Shown here: in pieces, positions 1-8,302 of the stretch | Position numbering within the stretch: the stretch's first letter is position 1 | Layout of the letters: every line of letters starts with the position of its first letter | From: Mongoliitalea lutea | Lineage (GTDB): Bacteria > Bacteroidota > Bacteroidia > Cytophagales > Cyclobacteriaceae | Length of the DNA: 64,000 bases | Direction of reading: 5' to 3' | NCBI RefSeq assembly: GCF_014652135.1 | Contig: NZ_BMYF01000025.1 | Coordinates: forward strand, 352 to 64,351 | Notes under the pieces: generated by a model | Told to the model about the DNA's origin: nothing | Database searches by the model: none | What the model saw: only the letters and a program-made list of their open reading frames with translations | Translations under genes and position numbers: made by a program

Positions 1-62
1 ATTTTATTTCTACATTGTTTCGCGACAGCATATTTCAACCTTATATCGGGAAACAGATAAAC

Positions 63-182
63 GGAGATTTGCAATCTCCTAAGGAAAGCCGTCTTATTAA
101 GGGAAATAATCCCTAAGTTTTAAAAAGATTAGCCTAGAGGATTACAAATCCTCATGTATCTACAGACCAAGATTACAAATCT
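63..182. repeat. Cluster of REP-like mini-hairpins
   Basis: Three short palindromes share a GATT-N3-AATC core: 63-79 (GGAGATT, 3-base loop, AATCTCC), 137-153 (GAGGATT, loop ACA, AATCCTC) and 170-182 (AGATT, ACA, AATCT). A fourth hairpin of another sequence lies at 100-114 (AGGGA, 5-base loop, TCCCT). Such short palindromes clustered in a spacer resemble the REP sequences mobilised by IS200-like (RAYT/Y1) transposases in Bacteroidota. No transposase is present here. I see no gene in 1-407; the rest of the spacer holds the hairpin at 281-295 and the terminator at 325-359. Confidence 0.6.
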
Positions 183-280
183 GGGTCAGCGCTTATACAA
201 AAACACCCTCTTAGCATCCAATGCGACCCAATTCTTGGTCAGTTGGTAACTCCGGTAATTACTCTATGCTACAAACATGT

Positions 281-295
281 GACCTCTTCGAGGTC
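281..295. repeat. Short perfect hairpin in spacer
   Basis: GACCTC, a 3-base loop TTC, then GAGGTC: a perfect 6-bp stem between the REP-like cluster and the terminator of the protease gene. It has no T-run, so it is more likely another small palindromic repeat than a terminator. Confidence 0.4.
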
Positions 296-324
296 GGAAT
301 TCAGATTACACTTGAATGGATAGT

Positions 325-359
325 AAAAAAATACCCGACAGGTAAGAAACCTGCCGGGT
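325..359 (-). terminator. Rho-independent terminator after the Tricorn-like protease gene
   Basis: Read on the minus strand, an 11-base arm ACCCGgCAGGT at 349-359 pairs with ACCTGtCGGGT at 333-343 (one mismatch), and a run of seven T follows (326-332 on the plus strand as A/T). It lies about 50 bases past the stop of the minus-strand gene, as expected for an intrinsic terminator. The CAGGT/ACCTG core also appears in the palindrome at 3746-3778. Confidence 0.8.
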
Positions 360-407
360 AGGTATTTATAAGCTAAACTAAGGGATTTTTTCACTTTCAG
401 ACATTCC

Positions 408-3400
408 TTACTTTACGTCTTTCAGTAACTCCTCCACCGCTTTCTCCAGCTGCTGGTCGATGCCTTGGTCGATTTTGCCTGGCATATTTTTTACCTCAAA
501 CTGTGGCTTGGTCTCGTTATTTTCCATCCAATTGCCTTGCTTATCCTTGGCTGAAATCGGCACAATTCCCCAACGGGCTCCATTGGGCAATGCCTCCCAA
601 CCTGCAAAGGAACAGGTTCCCGGAGTAGGCATCCCTACGGTCTTACCGATCTGCAAATCTGTATAGCCACAAGCAAAGCAATGCCCATCCGAGTAATTCG
701 CTTCATTGAACATGGCTAGGGTTGGCTTGGTCCAGCGGAAGGTGGGTTCATAACCTACATCTCTGCCCTCTACCGCATACGTGATAAACTTCTCTCCTGT
801 AAAGAACATGGCCAAATCGGCAACCAAGTCACCTCCACCATTGAAACGGGTATCTACAATCACCCCTTCTCTGTCATGGTACTTACCCATCATTTCCTCG
901 TAGGTAGTTCGGAAAGGTCCATCAGACATGCCTGGGATATGTACATAGCCCAATTTCCCATCGGATAGTTTGTCCACTTCCTCTTGATTCTTACGCACCC
1001 ATCTTCTGTACAATAATTGATTTTCCTCACCCAAGGAAACCGGTTTTACTGTCACCTGCTTGCGGGTATTGGTCTGTGGGTTGAATACATCCAATAGGGT
1101 GAATTTATCTGCTTTTCTATTGAGGAAAACGGCCACATCCTGATCTTTGGAAATAACCTGCCCGTCAATCTTTTCGATAATCATCCCTGGACTCAGGTCC
1201 AATCCCGCTTTGTCCAAAGGACCATTGCGAAGGATTTCCACGATTTTGATACCATCGCCGCTATGTTTGTAATCCATAAATATCCCCAAGCTAGCTGTCG
1301 CATCGGATTGGGAAACTCTTCTGGAATAGCGTGCGCCCGCGTGGGACACATTCAGTTCCCCAATCAACTCGGAAACCATCTCTGCAAACTCATAGCCATT
1401 GCCAATATGTGGCAGGTATTTTTCATAGGAATCTGCCAAAGCATCCCAATCAACCCCATGCATATCAGGAGTGTAAAACGCCCCTTTGGTTCGGATGCGG
1501 ATATGGTCAAACATGGCCTTTCTTTCCAAGTCAGTATCCAAAGTCATCTCCCCTGCAATCCTGATAGGATCTCTCTTGGTTCCATTATTGGTAATTTTGG
1601 AAATAGCTCCACTTGCCAATAAATAGAGGTTCTTCATCTCCGCATCCCATTCCATAGAGCCGAAACCTGCATCCAGCTTCAATTCCATTTTCGTTTCCTT
1701 GGTACGCAAATCCGTGCTCCATAAATTCAGCCCTTTTTCAAATCTGGCCAAGTAAAACAACTTCTCCCCTTCTTTATCCAACACCGCATCACCCAAGGAA
1801 GAAGAATGAATGGTCAATTTTACCTTGCGGTAAATCAGCTCATCCCAATCGATCTTAATGTCTTCTACTTTCTTGCTGTCTTCTTTTTTATCATCGGCTT
1901 TCTTATCATCTCCTTTCTTGTTGGCCTTCTCGATTTCCTTCATCAAGTCGTAATCCTCCTTGCTGAGGTTGAATTTGTCAAAACCCTCTTTGGTCAGGAA
2001 AAGTGCGTACACATCCGCTTGAGAACCTCCACTTGTCGCCAAGCTCTTTAAACCATCTCTATTAGAAAACCAGATAATCTGCTTGCCTCCATTGACCCAC
2101 TTCGGTCTGTAATCACGGAAACCATTTTGGGAGATATTTTCCATCGGGCGCTTACCCGTTACATCCAACAATACAATCTCTCCATTGGCCATGGTTGGGT
2201 TGTACTCTGCTAATAACCACTTACTGTCAGGGCTCCAAGAGAAAAACTGATCTCCATCCTGCATGTGATACAATTGAGTATCGTCCATCAAGGTGATACT
2301 GGCTTTGGTAGCTAAATCCATCACAACCAGATTCTTCCGATTCTCTACATAAGCCAACTTCTTACCATCTGGAGATAGTTTGGGTTGATATACGTCCACA
2401 TCTTTGGATACCAATACTTCTTCATTCAGGAGTGTGCTGGCAAAAAAGAAAGGTTCTTCTTTTTCGCGGACACGCTTGGTCTGCAAAATCTGCCATTTGC
2501 CATCGCGCTCCGCAGCATAGATAATGGACTTCCCATCCGGAGCAAACTGCACAAATCGCTCAGCTTCCGGTGTTGTTGTAATTCGTTTTGTCAAAGCCCC
2601 ATCCACAGAAGTAACAAATACTTCTCCACGAGAAATAAAAGCGATCTCTTTACCATCCGGAGACAAGGACATTTCCCGTACTTCTCCATTGATGGTAATG
2701 AAACTATCAGAATTGCTAATAGCCTGAGTGGTTAAGGATACCTCCACTAATTGAGGCTGTGCGCCCTCTCTCATCGTATACAACTGTCCATCGTAAGAAA
2801 AGCTCATCAAGCCATCACTAGCAATGCTTAGGAAGCGAACAGGGAAGTCTTTCAAATCCGTTAAGGCCTGCTTATTTGCAGGATTGGCCAAAGAAGCTTT
2901 CCAAACATTGAAGTTGCCATTTTCCTCCGATAGATAGAAAAATTCGCTACCATTGGGAGCGAAAACAGGATTCCTGTCTTCCCCATAGAAGGTGGTGAGC
3001 ATTTGATGGGAATTGCTTGCTTGGTCATATACCCAAATATCACGGGCAATACCGGATTGATGCTTTTTCCTCCACTCGTTTTCCCCACCTTTTTTATCAT
3101 GGTACAGCATCTTGCTACCATCCTGGGAAACAGATACATATTCGGCCGGGATGGTCCAAACTTGGTCCACACGTCCACCTTTGACAGGAACTTTATACAA
3201 TTCAGGCTGAGAACCAGTTGGGTATTGTCTGTGCTCTGCCAAATCTTGACGAACACCTCCAAAAATCACATGAGCACCATCCGAAGAAAAGCTGTAAGGC
3301 ATCTCATCATTGGAGTGATAGGTCAGACGGGTTGCATTCCCTCCTTGTACAGGCATGATGTACACATCAAAGTTGCCGTAGCGGTCAGAAGCAAAAGCGA

Positions 3401-3641
3401 TACTTTGGCCATCTTTGCTCCACACCGGCATAAAATCATGCGCCTCATGGAAGGTTAACTGCACCGCCTTTCCTCCCTGGGAGGGAACGGTGTAAATATC
3501 ACCCTTGTACGTAAATGCAATCAATCGTCCATCCGGTGATATGGACGGGTAGCGCAGCCACTGCGGGGCCTGCTGTGCGCTGATGCTTCCTACTGCCAAC
3601 AAACAAGCTAGGAGCATGAAAAACATAGATTTCTTTTTCAT
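408..3641 (-). CDS. Tricorn-like S41 family protease, periplasmic
   Basis: A 1077-residue exported protease homologous to archaeal Tricorn. A signal peptide (MKKKSMFFMLLACLLAVGSISA) is followed by repeated WD-like/TolB-like beta-propeller segments (SPDGRLIAFT, SPDGKEIAFIS, SPDGKKLAYVE) over roughly residues 30-600. A lysine/aspartate-rich stretch near 575-600, a second propeller part, a PDZ segment (GLDLSPGMIIEKIDG) and a C-terminal S41 peptidase domain follow. The Tricorn-type ELNVSHAG motif supplies the catalytic His, and the Ser of NEANYSDGH aligns with the nucleophile. The family degrades peptides; here the signal peptide places it outside the cytoplasm. It is monocistronic, with its own terminator at 325-359. 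Upstream on the minus strand there is a TATTTTCG near-match to the Bacteroidota -7 box. Confidence 0.93.
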   Translation of the reverse strand: MKKKSMFFMLLACLLAVGSISAQQAPQWLRYPSISPDGRLIAFTYKGDIYTVPSQGGKAVQLTFHEAHDFMPVWSKDGQSIAFASDRYGNFDVYIMPVQGGNATRLTYHSNDEMPYSFSSDGAHVIFGGVRQDLAEHRQYPTGSQPELYKVPVKGGRVDQVWTIPAEYVSVSQDGSKMLYHDKKGGENEWRKKHQSGIARDIWVYDQASNSHQMLTTFYGEDRNPVFAPNGSEFFYLSEENGNFNVWKASLANPANKQALTDLKDFPVRFLSIASDGLMSFSYDGQLYTMREGAQPQLVEVSLTTQAISNSDSFITINGEVREMSLSPDGKEIAFISRGEVFVTSVDGALTKRITTTPEAERFVQFAPDGKSIIYAAERDGKWQILQTKRVREKEEPFFFASTLLNEEVLVSKDVDVYQPKLSPDGKKLAYVENRKNLVVMDLATKASITLMDDTQLYHMQDGDQFFSWSPDSKWLLAEYNPTMANGEIVLLDVTGKRPMENISQNGFRDYRPKWVNGGKQIIWFSNRDGLKSLATSGGSQADVYALFLTKEGFDKFNLSKEDYDLMKEIEKANKKGDDKKADDKKEDSKKVEDIKIDWDELIYRKVKLTIHSSSLGDAVLDKEGEKLFYLARFEKGLNLWSTDLRTKETKMELKLDAGFGSMEWDAEMKNLYLLASGAISKITNNGTKRDPIRIAGEMTLDTDLERKAMFDHIRIRTKGAFYTPDMHGVDWDALADSYEKYLPHIGNGYEFAEMVSELIGELNVSHAGARYSRRVSQSDATASLGIFMDYKHSGDGIKIVEILRNGPLDKAGLDLSPGMIIEKIDGQVISKDQDVAVFLNRKADKFTLLDVFNPQTNTRKQVTVKPVSLGEENQLLYRRWVRKNQEEVDKLSDGKLGYVHIPGMSDGPFRTTYEEMMGKYHDREGVIVDTRFNGGGDLVADLAMFFTGEKFITYAVEGRDVGYEPTFRWTKPTLAMFNEANYSDGHCFACGYTDLQIGKTVGMPTPGTCSFAGWEALPNGARWGIVPISAKDKQGNWMENNETKPQFEVKNMPGKIDQGIDQQLEKAVEELLKDVK

Positions 3642-3745
3642 AAGACAGATTTATCTCTGCGAAAATAGAAAAAAATCAACGGTCACAGCAGCAATTTTGC
3701 TGAGTGGTGCTTAGGGGATAAAAATGGTTGTGGAAAACAGGGACT

Positions 3746-3778
3746 AATCCTGGCAGGTTTTTGAAACCTGCCAGGATT
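3746..3778. repeat. Perfect 15-bp palindrome (REP-like, possible terminator)
   Basis: The arms AATCCTGGCAGGTTT and AAACCTGCCAGGATT are perfect complements around a 3-base loop TTG. It sits between the divergently placed protease start (3641) and the dinB stop (3790), so it could end dinB transcription. There is only a weak T-run on the minus side. Its CAGGTTT/AAACCTG core resembles the terminator stem at 333-359, which suggests a dispersed palindrome reused as a transcription end. Confidence 0.65.
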
Positions 3779-3789
3779 TTCACTAAAGC

Positions 3790-4884
3790 TTACTCAAAAC
3801 CCTCAAAATCAAAATGCAGCTGCTTTCCGAAAAGTATTTTCTCTTCTTCAATGTTTAGATTGGAAAGCCCAACACCTAATAAGCGAACAGGCATTTTCAA
3901 TTCCTCTTGTTCCACTAAAGTCTGTACTGTTTCCCAAATCTTATCCATCTCGGGGTATTGCTCAAAAGTTTTGCTACGGGTCTGAATGGTGAAATCCGAA
4001 TACTTGATTTTCAGCGTGACCGTTCGCCCTTTGATGCCTGTTCGCTCCATACGTTTTTTCACCTCTACCAATACCTCCTCTAAGGCTGACAGACAATCGC
4101 TAGCCGTAGGCAAATCCTGTTCGAAGGTGTTTTCCGCAGAAAGAGATTTGCGTAAGCGATTAGGCTGCACTTCGCTTTGATGGATTCCCCGGACAATATT
4201 GAAATAATGCAGTCCAGCTTTTCCAAATTTTTTGGTCAAAAATTGCAGGGAGTACTGTTTGAGATCCAAGCCATTATAAATCCCAAGTTTATTCATTTTT
4301 TCGGCTGTAACCTTCCCTACGCCATAGAACTTCTCGATAGGAAGTTTTTCCAAAAAAACCTCCGCATCCTTGGGTAAGATGACTGCCTGCCCATTGGGCT
4401 TATTGATATCAGAGGCTGTTTTGGCCAAAAACTTATTGTAAGAAATCCCTGCTGAGGCATTCAAGCCCACTTCCTCTTTGATCCGTAGTCGGATTTCCTT
4501 GGCCAGCAGGGTTGCCGAAGGATTATTCACTTTATTGACCGTCACATCCAAAAATGCCTCATCCAAAGAGAGCGGTTCGACCAAGTCCGTGTATTCGTAA
4601 AAAATATCACGAATCTGATTGGACAATTCCTTATATCGCTCAAACCGTGGCCGTACAAAAATTAACTGAGGGCATTTCAAAGCAGCCATTTTGCCTGACA
4701 TGGCCGATCGCACTCCATATTTTCTGGCCTCATAGGAAGCAGCTGCCACCACTCCCCTTTCGCGGTTACCACCCACTGCCACCGGCTTCCCTATCAGGTC
4801 AGGATTATCCATCTGCTCCACGGAAGCATAAAATGCATCCATGTCCACGTGAATAATTTTCCGTATGATAGCTTCATCCTTCAT
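3790..4884 (-). CDS. dinB: DNA polymerase IV (Y-family translesion polymerase)
   Basis: At 364 residues this is the usual Pol IV length. The first catalytic motif is HVDMDAFYASVEQ, with its Asp near residue 14. The second is LSLDEAFLDV near 103-112, giving the Asp-Glu pair that binds Mg. The little-finger region follows, and the C-terminus ends in QLHFDFEGFE, which fits a beta-clamp-binding peptide (QLxFxF type). It copies past damaged bases at low fidelity. It stands alone on the minus strand between the palindrome at 3746 and a repeat-bearing spacer (4885-5128). No LexA-type box was recognised upstream, although its site in this phylum varies. Confidence 0.95.
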   Translation of the reverse strand: MKDEAIIRKIIHVDMDAFYASVEQMDNPDLIGKPVAVGGNRERGVVAAASYEARKYGVRSAMSGKMAALKCPQLIFVRPRFERYKELSNQIRDIFYEYTDLVEPLSLDEAFLDVTVNKVNNPSATLLAKEIRLRIKEEVGLNASAGISYNKFLAKTASDINKPNGQAVILPKDAEVFLEKLPIEKFYGVGKVTAEKMNKLGIYNGLDLKQYSLQFLTKKFGKAGLHYFNIVRGIHQSEVQPNRLRKSLSAENTFEQDLPTASDCLSALEEVLVEVKKRMERTGIKGRTVTLKIKYSDFTIQTRSKTFEQYPEMDKIWETVQTLVEQEELKMPVRLLGVGLSNLNIEEEKILFGKQLHFDFEGFE

Positions 4885-4940
4885 TATTGGGCGGTTCTTC
4901 CTAAACCCGAAGATCGAAAAAATTCTTCAATTCCGAATTC

Positions 4941-5055
4941 TTCTCACGGATAAAGCAGATTGAACAGATTTTGCAAAGAAAAATGGAAAAACAAAAAACC
5001 ACGAATTTTATAGGAAAGCTGTTGTAAGATTTCTCACGCTAATCGCTGAGTTTGC
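4941..5055 (+). repeat. Two degenerate copies of the CTCGCAGAT repeat family
   Basis: Positions 4941-4978 (TTCTCACGGATAAAGCAGAT, then TGAACAGATTTTGC) and 5031-5055 (TTCTCACGCTAATCGCTGAG...) match the body of the repeats found at gene ends at 6463, 7671, 8246 and 11127. Here they lie in the spacer between divergent dinB and the amine oxidase gene rather than at a gene end. Apart from these copies I see no gene in 4885-5128. Confidence 0.5.
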
Positions 5056-5128
5056 TAGCCTCTATCTCAATTTTTGTTTTTCATAAGTTTTTTCCTCAAT
5101 TTGTTCCAAATAAACCCATTTGAACCAC

Positions 5129-6487
5129 ATGCAAGACGTACTCATCATCGGTGCAGGATTCTCCGGAATAGCAGCGGGCAAAAAGCTCCACGAAGCAGGT
5201 AAATCATTTCTGATTTTAGAGGCAAGGGATAGAATAGGTGGTCGGGTTTACACCAAACGCTGGGAAGATGGGTTTTACCTAGACTTGGGCGGACAATGGA
5301 TTGGTCCAACCCAAGACCGTATGTATGAGTTATGTCAAGAATTTGGCATCGATTATTTTGAAACCTACGATACAGGGAAAAACCTACTAGACCTCAATCA
5401 ACGGATTCGGAGTTTCTCAGGTCTTATCCCGAAAATGGACATCATCTCCCTCGTCAACCTTGATTGGCTGATGAAGAAGATGGAAAAAATGGCGGCATCC
5501 ATTGACCCAATCAGCCCATGGTCCCATCCAAAAGCTAAGGAATACGACAGCATAAGTTTAGAAGCTTTCATTTCCCAAAACTGTAAAACGAAAGCCTGTA
5601 AAAAAGTCATCCGTCTGGCATGTGAGACAGTTTTCGCCTCTGAAATGAATGAAATCTCATTACTCCATGCCTTGTTCTACATTCGTTCGGGAACGGACCT
5701 AAATACCCTGGTCAGCATTAAAAACGGTGCCCAACTCCATCGTATCCAAGGTGGTATGGGAAGCGTCGCTGAGCGAATGTGTAAGCCTTTTGAAAATTCA
5801 ATCCTATTTTCTCATGCAGTTAGCAGCGTAAAACAAAGTGATGATTCGGTAACAGTCTTTACCGAAAATAACTCTTTTACAGCTAAAAAACTGATCATTG
5901 CCATACCCCCTCCACTTGCTGCCAAAATTAATTTCAATCCCATTCTGCCCGCCAACAAAAGACAAGTCATGGACAGAATCGCCATGGGGCAGGTTGGAAA
6001 ATGCTTTATGGTGTATAAGAAACCATTTTGGAGAGACAAAGGATTTAGCGGACAAGTACTAGCTGATGAACACTCACCCTTTCAAACACTTTTCGATGCT
6101 TCTCCTAAGGATGGTTCGATGGGTATAATACTAGGCTTTACTATCGCAGAGCGCTGTCGGGCATACTTCAAACTTTCGAAAGAGAACCGACAGAAAGCCA
6201 TGGAAAAACAATTGGTTTCCTACTTCGGACCCGAAGCATCCAATCCCACTCGCTACGAAGATTTTACCATGACAGATGAAGCTTGGTCCAGAGGCTGTTA
6301 TGCTGGATTATACCCTACTGGCGCATGGACAGGCTTCCAAGACGCTTATCGTGCAACAAACGGACATATTCATTGGGCAGGTACAGAAGCTGCTACTCGT
6401 TGGTTTGGGTATATTGAAGGAGCTGTACTGGCAGGAGAAAAGGCAGCTACCGATATCGTTTTGGCTCTCGCAGATACAGGAGATTGA
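5129..6487 (+). CDS. Flavin-containing amine oxidase family protein
   Basis: A 452-residue FAD enzyme of the monoamine oxidase family. The N-terminal Rossmann motif is DVLIIGAGFSGIAAG, followed by the ED-type motif LILEARDRIGGRVYT. The C-terminal FAD contact HWAGTEAATRWFGYIEGAV is the family hallmark. The substrate is probably a primary or polyamine, oxidised to an aldehyde with release of ammonia and peroxide, but it cannot be read from sequence. An ATG at 5129 is preferred to the in-frame TTG at 5120. The last six residues, LADTGD, and the stop lie inside a dispersed repeat (6463-6514), so the C-terminus appears to be repeat-derived. The nitrilase-like gene follows 60 bases downstream. Confidence 0.88.
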   Translation: MQDVLIIGAGFSGIAAGKKLHEAGKSFLILEARDRIGGRVYTKRWEDGFYLDLGGQWIGPTQDRMYELCQEFGIDYFETYDTGKNLLDLNQRIRSFSGLIPKMDIISLVNLDWLMKKMEKMAASIDPISPWSHPKAKEYDSISLEAFISQNCKTKACKKVIRLACETVFASEMNEISLLHALFYIRSGTDLNTLVSIKNGAQLHRIQGGMGSVAERMCKPFENSILFSHAVSSVKQSDDSVTVFTENNSFTAKKLIIAIPPPLAAKINFNPILPANKRQVMDRIAMGQVGKCFMVYKKPFWRDKGFSGQVLADEHSPFQTLFDASPKDGSMGIILGFTIAERCRAYFKLSKENRQKAMEKQLVSYFGPEASNPTRYEDFTMTDEAWSRGCYAGLYPTGAWTGFQDAYRATNGHIHWAGTEAATRWFGYIEGAVLAGEKAATDIVLALADTGD

Positions 6488-6514
6488 GCGGATTGGGCGC
6501 GGATATTTTTTGAT
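6463..6514 (+). repeat. Gene-end repeat copy 1 (GGCTCTCGCAGATACAGG)
   Basis: It begins GGCTCTCGCAGATACAGG and continues with GATT-spaced units (GAGATTGAGCGGATTGGGCG). The first part is translated as the C-terminus of the amine oxidase (LADTGD) and contains its TGA stop. Similar copies occupy 7671-7713 (plus), 8246-8302 and 11127-11220 (both minus), always at the 3' end of a gene and in the same orientation relative to it. Confidence 0.7.
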
Positions 6515-6547
6515 TGATTTTAGATGATTGAAAACAGATAAATAGGC

Positions 6548-7693
6548 ATGAGGAAAATTTTAATTGGTTTGGGGACTTTGGTTTTGGGGTGGATGATTTG
6601 GGCGAATGTGGGGTATTCGCTTGAGGCAATTTCTACGGAACCTTATATCAGTTTGGTATCGGATATAAATCCGAATGATTCAGAAAGTTCAGCAGGAAAT
6701 ATTGTGGGGATTCAGCCTTACATGTTACCCTCTGACTATTTGAGTGAGGAACTGTTTTTTGAAAAAATGGACAACTATTTCACAGAAGCAGCAAAAGCTG
6801 GCTTTTTGGGAGACAAAACAATTGTCCTGCTTCCCGAATACATTGGAACTTGGCTAGTAATTGCCAATGAAAAAGTAGCGGTCAGTAAAGCCTCAACCTT
6901 AACCGGTGCCATGGCTACCTTGCTTTTGAGTAACCCCATATCGTATTTTAAAAATTACAGACTGTCCATATCTGATGAGGATAGAATAGCCTCCACCCTA
7001 TTTCGTATGAAAAGTAAAGAAATGGCCCGTATTTACAGCGCAACATTTCAAAAGCTTTCCAAAACCTATGGCATTCATATCGTTGCAGGTTCTATCAATC
7101 TCCCAGGAGCTGAGGTCATTGATGGTAAGTTAACTGTCAACCCAGAAAAACCAATCCACAACACCTCATTTATCTTCATCCCAACTGGAGAAATCCTTCC
7201 CTATGCAGTCGAAAAAGCCTTTCCTATTGACTCTGAGAAGCCATTTGTCACTGCCGCCAATCCTACGAATATCCCAACAATCACATTACCAATCGGCAAA
7301 ATCGGAGTACTCGTATGTGCGGACTCTTGGTACCCTGAATCTTATCAAGCCATACAACAAGCAGACATTATCTTGGTCAATTCCTATTGTGCTGGAAATG
7401 GAGCAATGACTATTCTCTGGTCCGGATACAACGGCGCTCCTGCCCCATCAGATGTGGACCCTTCAGATATAGGAACCATCACCGAACAGGAAGCATGGAA
7501 AAAATACGCCCTCCCAGGCCGCATCTCCTCCACCCAAGCCCGTCACGGAGCCAATATCTTCCTCCGTGGCCAACTCTGGGACCTCGGCACTGATGGGCAG
7601 CCATTTTTTATACACCATGGAAAGTTGATAGAAACAATATATGCAGATCAAGGAGGAATCTGGAATTTATCTCTCGCAGATACAGGGGATTGA
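6548..7693 (+). CDS. Membrane-anchored carbon-nitrogen hydrolase (nitrilase superfamily)
   Basis: 381 residues with an N-terminal hydrophobic segment (residues 4-24) that looks like a signal anchor. The catalytic Glu-Lys-Cys triad of the nitrilase superfamily is visible: Glu in LLPEYIG, Lys in the AVEKAFP region, and Cys in GVLVCADSWYPE. The family hydrolyses or transfers amides and nitriles; the N-terminal anchor suggests an extracytoplasmic active site, as in Lnt-like members, although there is no multi-pass Lnt membrane domain. It follows the amine oxidase on the same strand. Like that neighbour it ends in LADTGD, encoded by a second copy of the same repeat. The substrate is unknown. Confidence 0.82.
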   Translation: MRKILIGLGTLVLGWMIWANVGYSLEAISTEPYISLVSDINPNDSESSAGNIVGIQPYMLPSDYLSEELFFEKMDNYFTEAAKAGFLGDKTIVLLPEYIGTWLVIANEKVAVSKASTLTGAMATLLLSNPISYFKNYRLSISDEDRIASTLFRMKSKEMARIYSATFQKLSKTYGIHIVAGSINLPGAEVIDGKLTVNPEKPIHNTSFIFIPTGEILPYAVEKAFPIDSEKPFVTAANPTNIPTITLPIGKIGVLVCADSWYPESYQAIQQADIILVNSYCAGNGAMTILWSGYNGAPAPSDVDPSDIGTITEQEAWKKYALPGRISSTQARHGANIFLRGQLWDLGTDGQPFFIHHGKLIETIYADQGGIWNLSLADTGD

Positions 7694-7713
7694 ACAGATT
7701 AAGCGCAGATTTG
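7671..7713 (+). repeat. Gene-end repeat copy 2
   Basis: CTCTCGCAGATACAGGGGAT followed by TGAACAGATTAAGCGCAGATT. It encodes the LADTGD tail and TGA stop of the nitrilase-like gene and then fills the 28-base gap to the convergent GxxExxY gene. A short run of T (7715-7722) follows, so it might also act as a terminator. Confidence 0.7.
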
Positions 7714-7721
7714 ATTTTTTT

Positions 7722-8117
7722 TCAATGATTTGGTTCTCTTGTGTTGATAATTCGGATGATGCTTTTTTTACTGACTAACTCATGAGTATTGAAATTGACT
7801 AATATACCTAACTTAAGTTGTGAAAGCCTCAAATAGCTCAACAATTGTTTTTTGTGAACGTCATGTAATTCATCTACTGATTTTACTTCAACAATAACTT
7901 TATCTTCTACGAGTATATCAAGGCGATAATTCCCTTCTAGTTTTACTCCTCTATAAATTATGGGAAGGATGACTTGTGTTTGAACTTTCAACCCTTGTTC
8001 TTCCAACTCCAAGGCTAATGCTTTTTCATAAATTGTCTCCAATAGCCCAGGACCAAAGTGGTTATACACAGCAAATATTGCTCCTCTAATTTTGTAACTG
8101 ATATCATTTTCCTCCAT
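7722..8117 (-). CDS. GxxExxY family protein (PD-(D/E)XK-like fold)
   Basis: 131 residues from the ATG at 8117 (MEENDISYKIRGAIF), which matches the usual start of the family; an upstream in-frame ATG at 8168 would add 17 non-conserved residues. The defining GPGLLETIYEKAL segment is present. A LDILVEDKVIVEVKSV stretch resembles the core of PD-(D/E)XK nucleases. The biological role of the family is not established. It often lies in repeat-rich spacers, as here between gene-end repeats 2 and 3. Confidence 0.82.
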   Translation of the reverse strand: MEENDISYKIRGAIFAVYNHFGPGLLETIYEKALALELEEQGLKVQTQVILPIIYRGVKLEGNYRLDILVEDKVIVEVKSVDELHDVHKKQLLSYLRLSQLKLGILVNFNTHELVSKKSIIRIINTREPNH

Positions 8118-8245
8118 ACCCAAAAATAGCGCATGAAAGCAGTAAAGGCTCATAAATAAGTAATTCAATAAATACTTATTTTAAGCCAATCAATGACAGC
8201 TAGAATTTTCAAAATCTGAACCAATCAATCCTATTACATAATATT

Positions 8246-8302
8246 TAATCTGCGCTAAATCCGCCAAATCCCCTTTATCTGCGAGAACCTTCTGCGAGAG
8301 CC
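8246..8302 (-). repeat. Gene-end repeat copy 3
   Basis: On the minus strand it begins one base after the TAA of the M14 peptidase gene as GGCTCTCGCAGAAGGTTCTC and continues GCAGATAAAGGGGATTTGGC, then GGATTTAGCGCAGATT. The leading CTCGCAGA unit is duplicated. It has the same orientation relative to the gene as the other copies. Confidence 0.65.

Noticed and set aside
2861-3262. Other open frames overlapping the Tricorn-like gene on both strands
   Set aside because: They are shadows of the long coding frame with no start signals or family resemblance.
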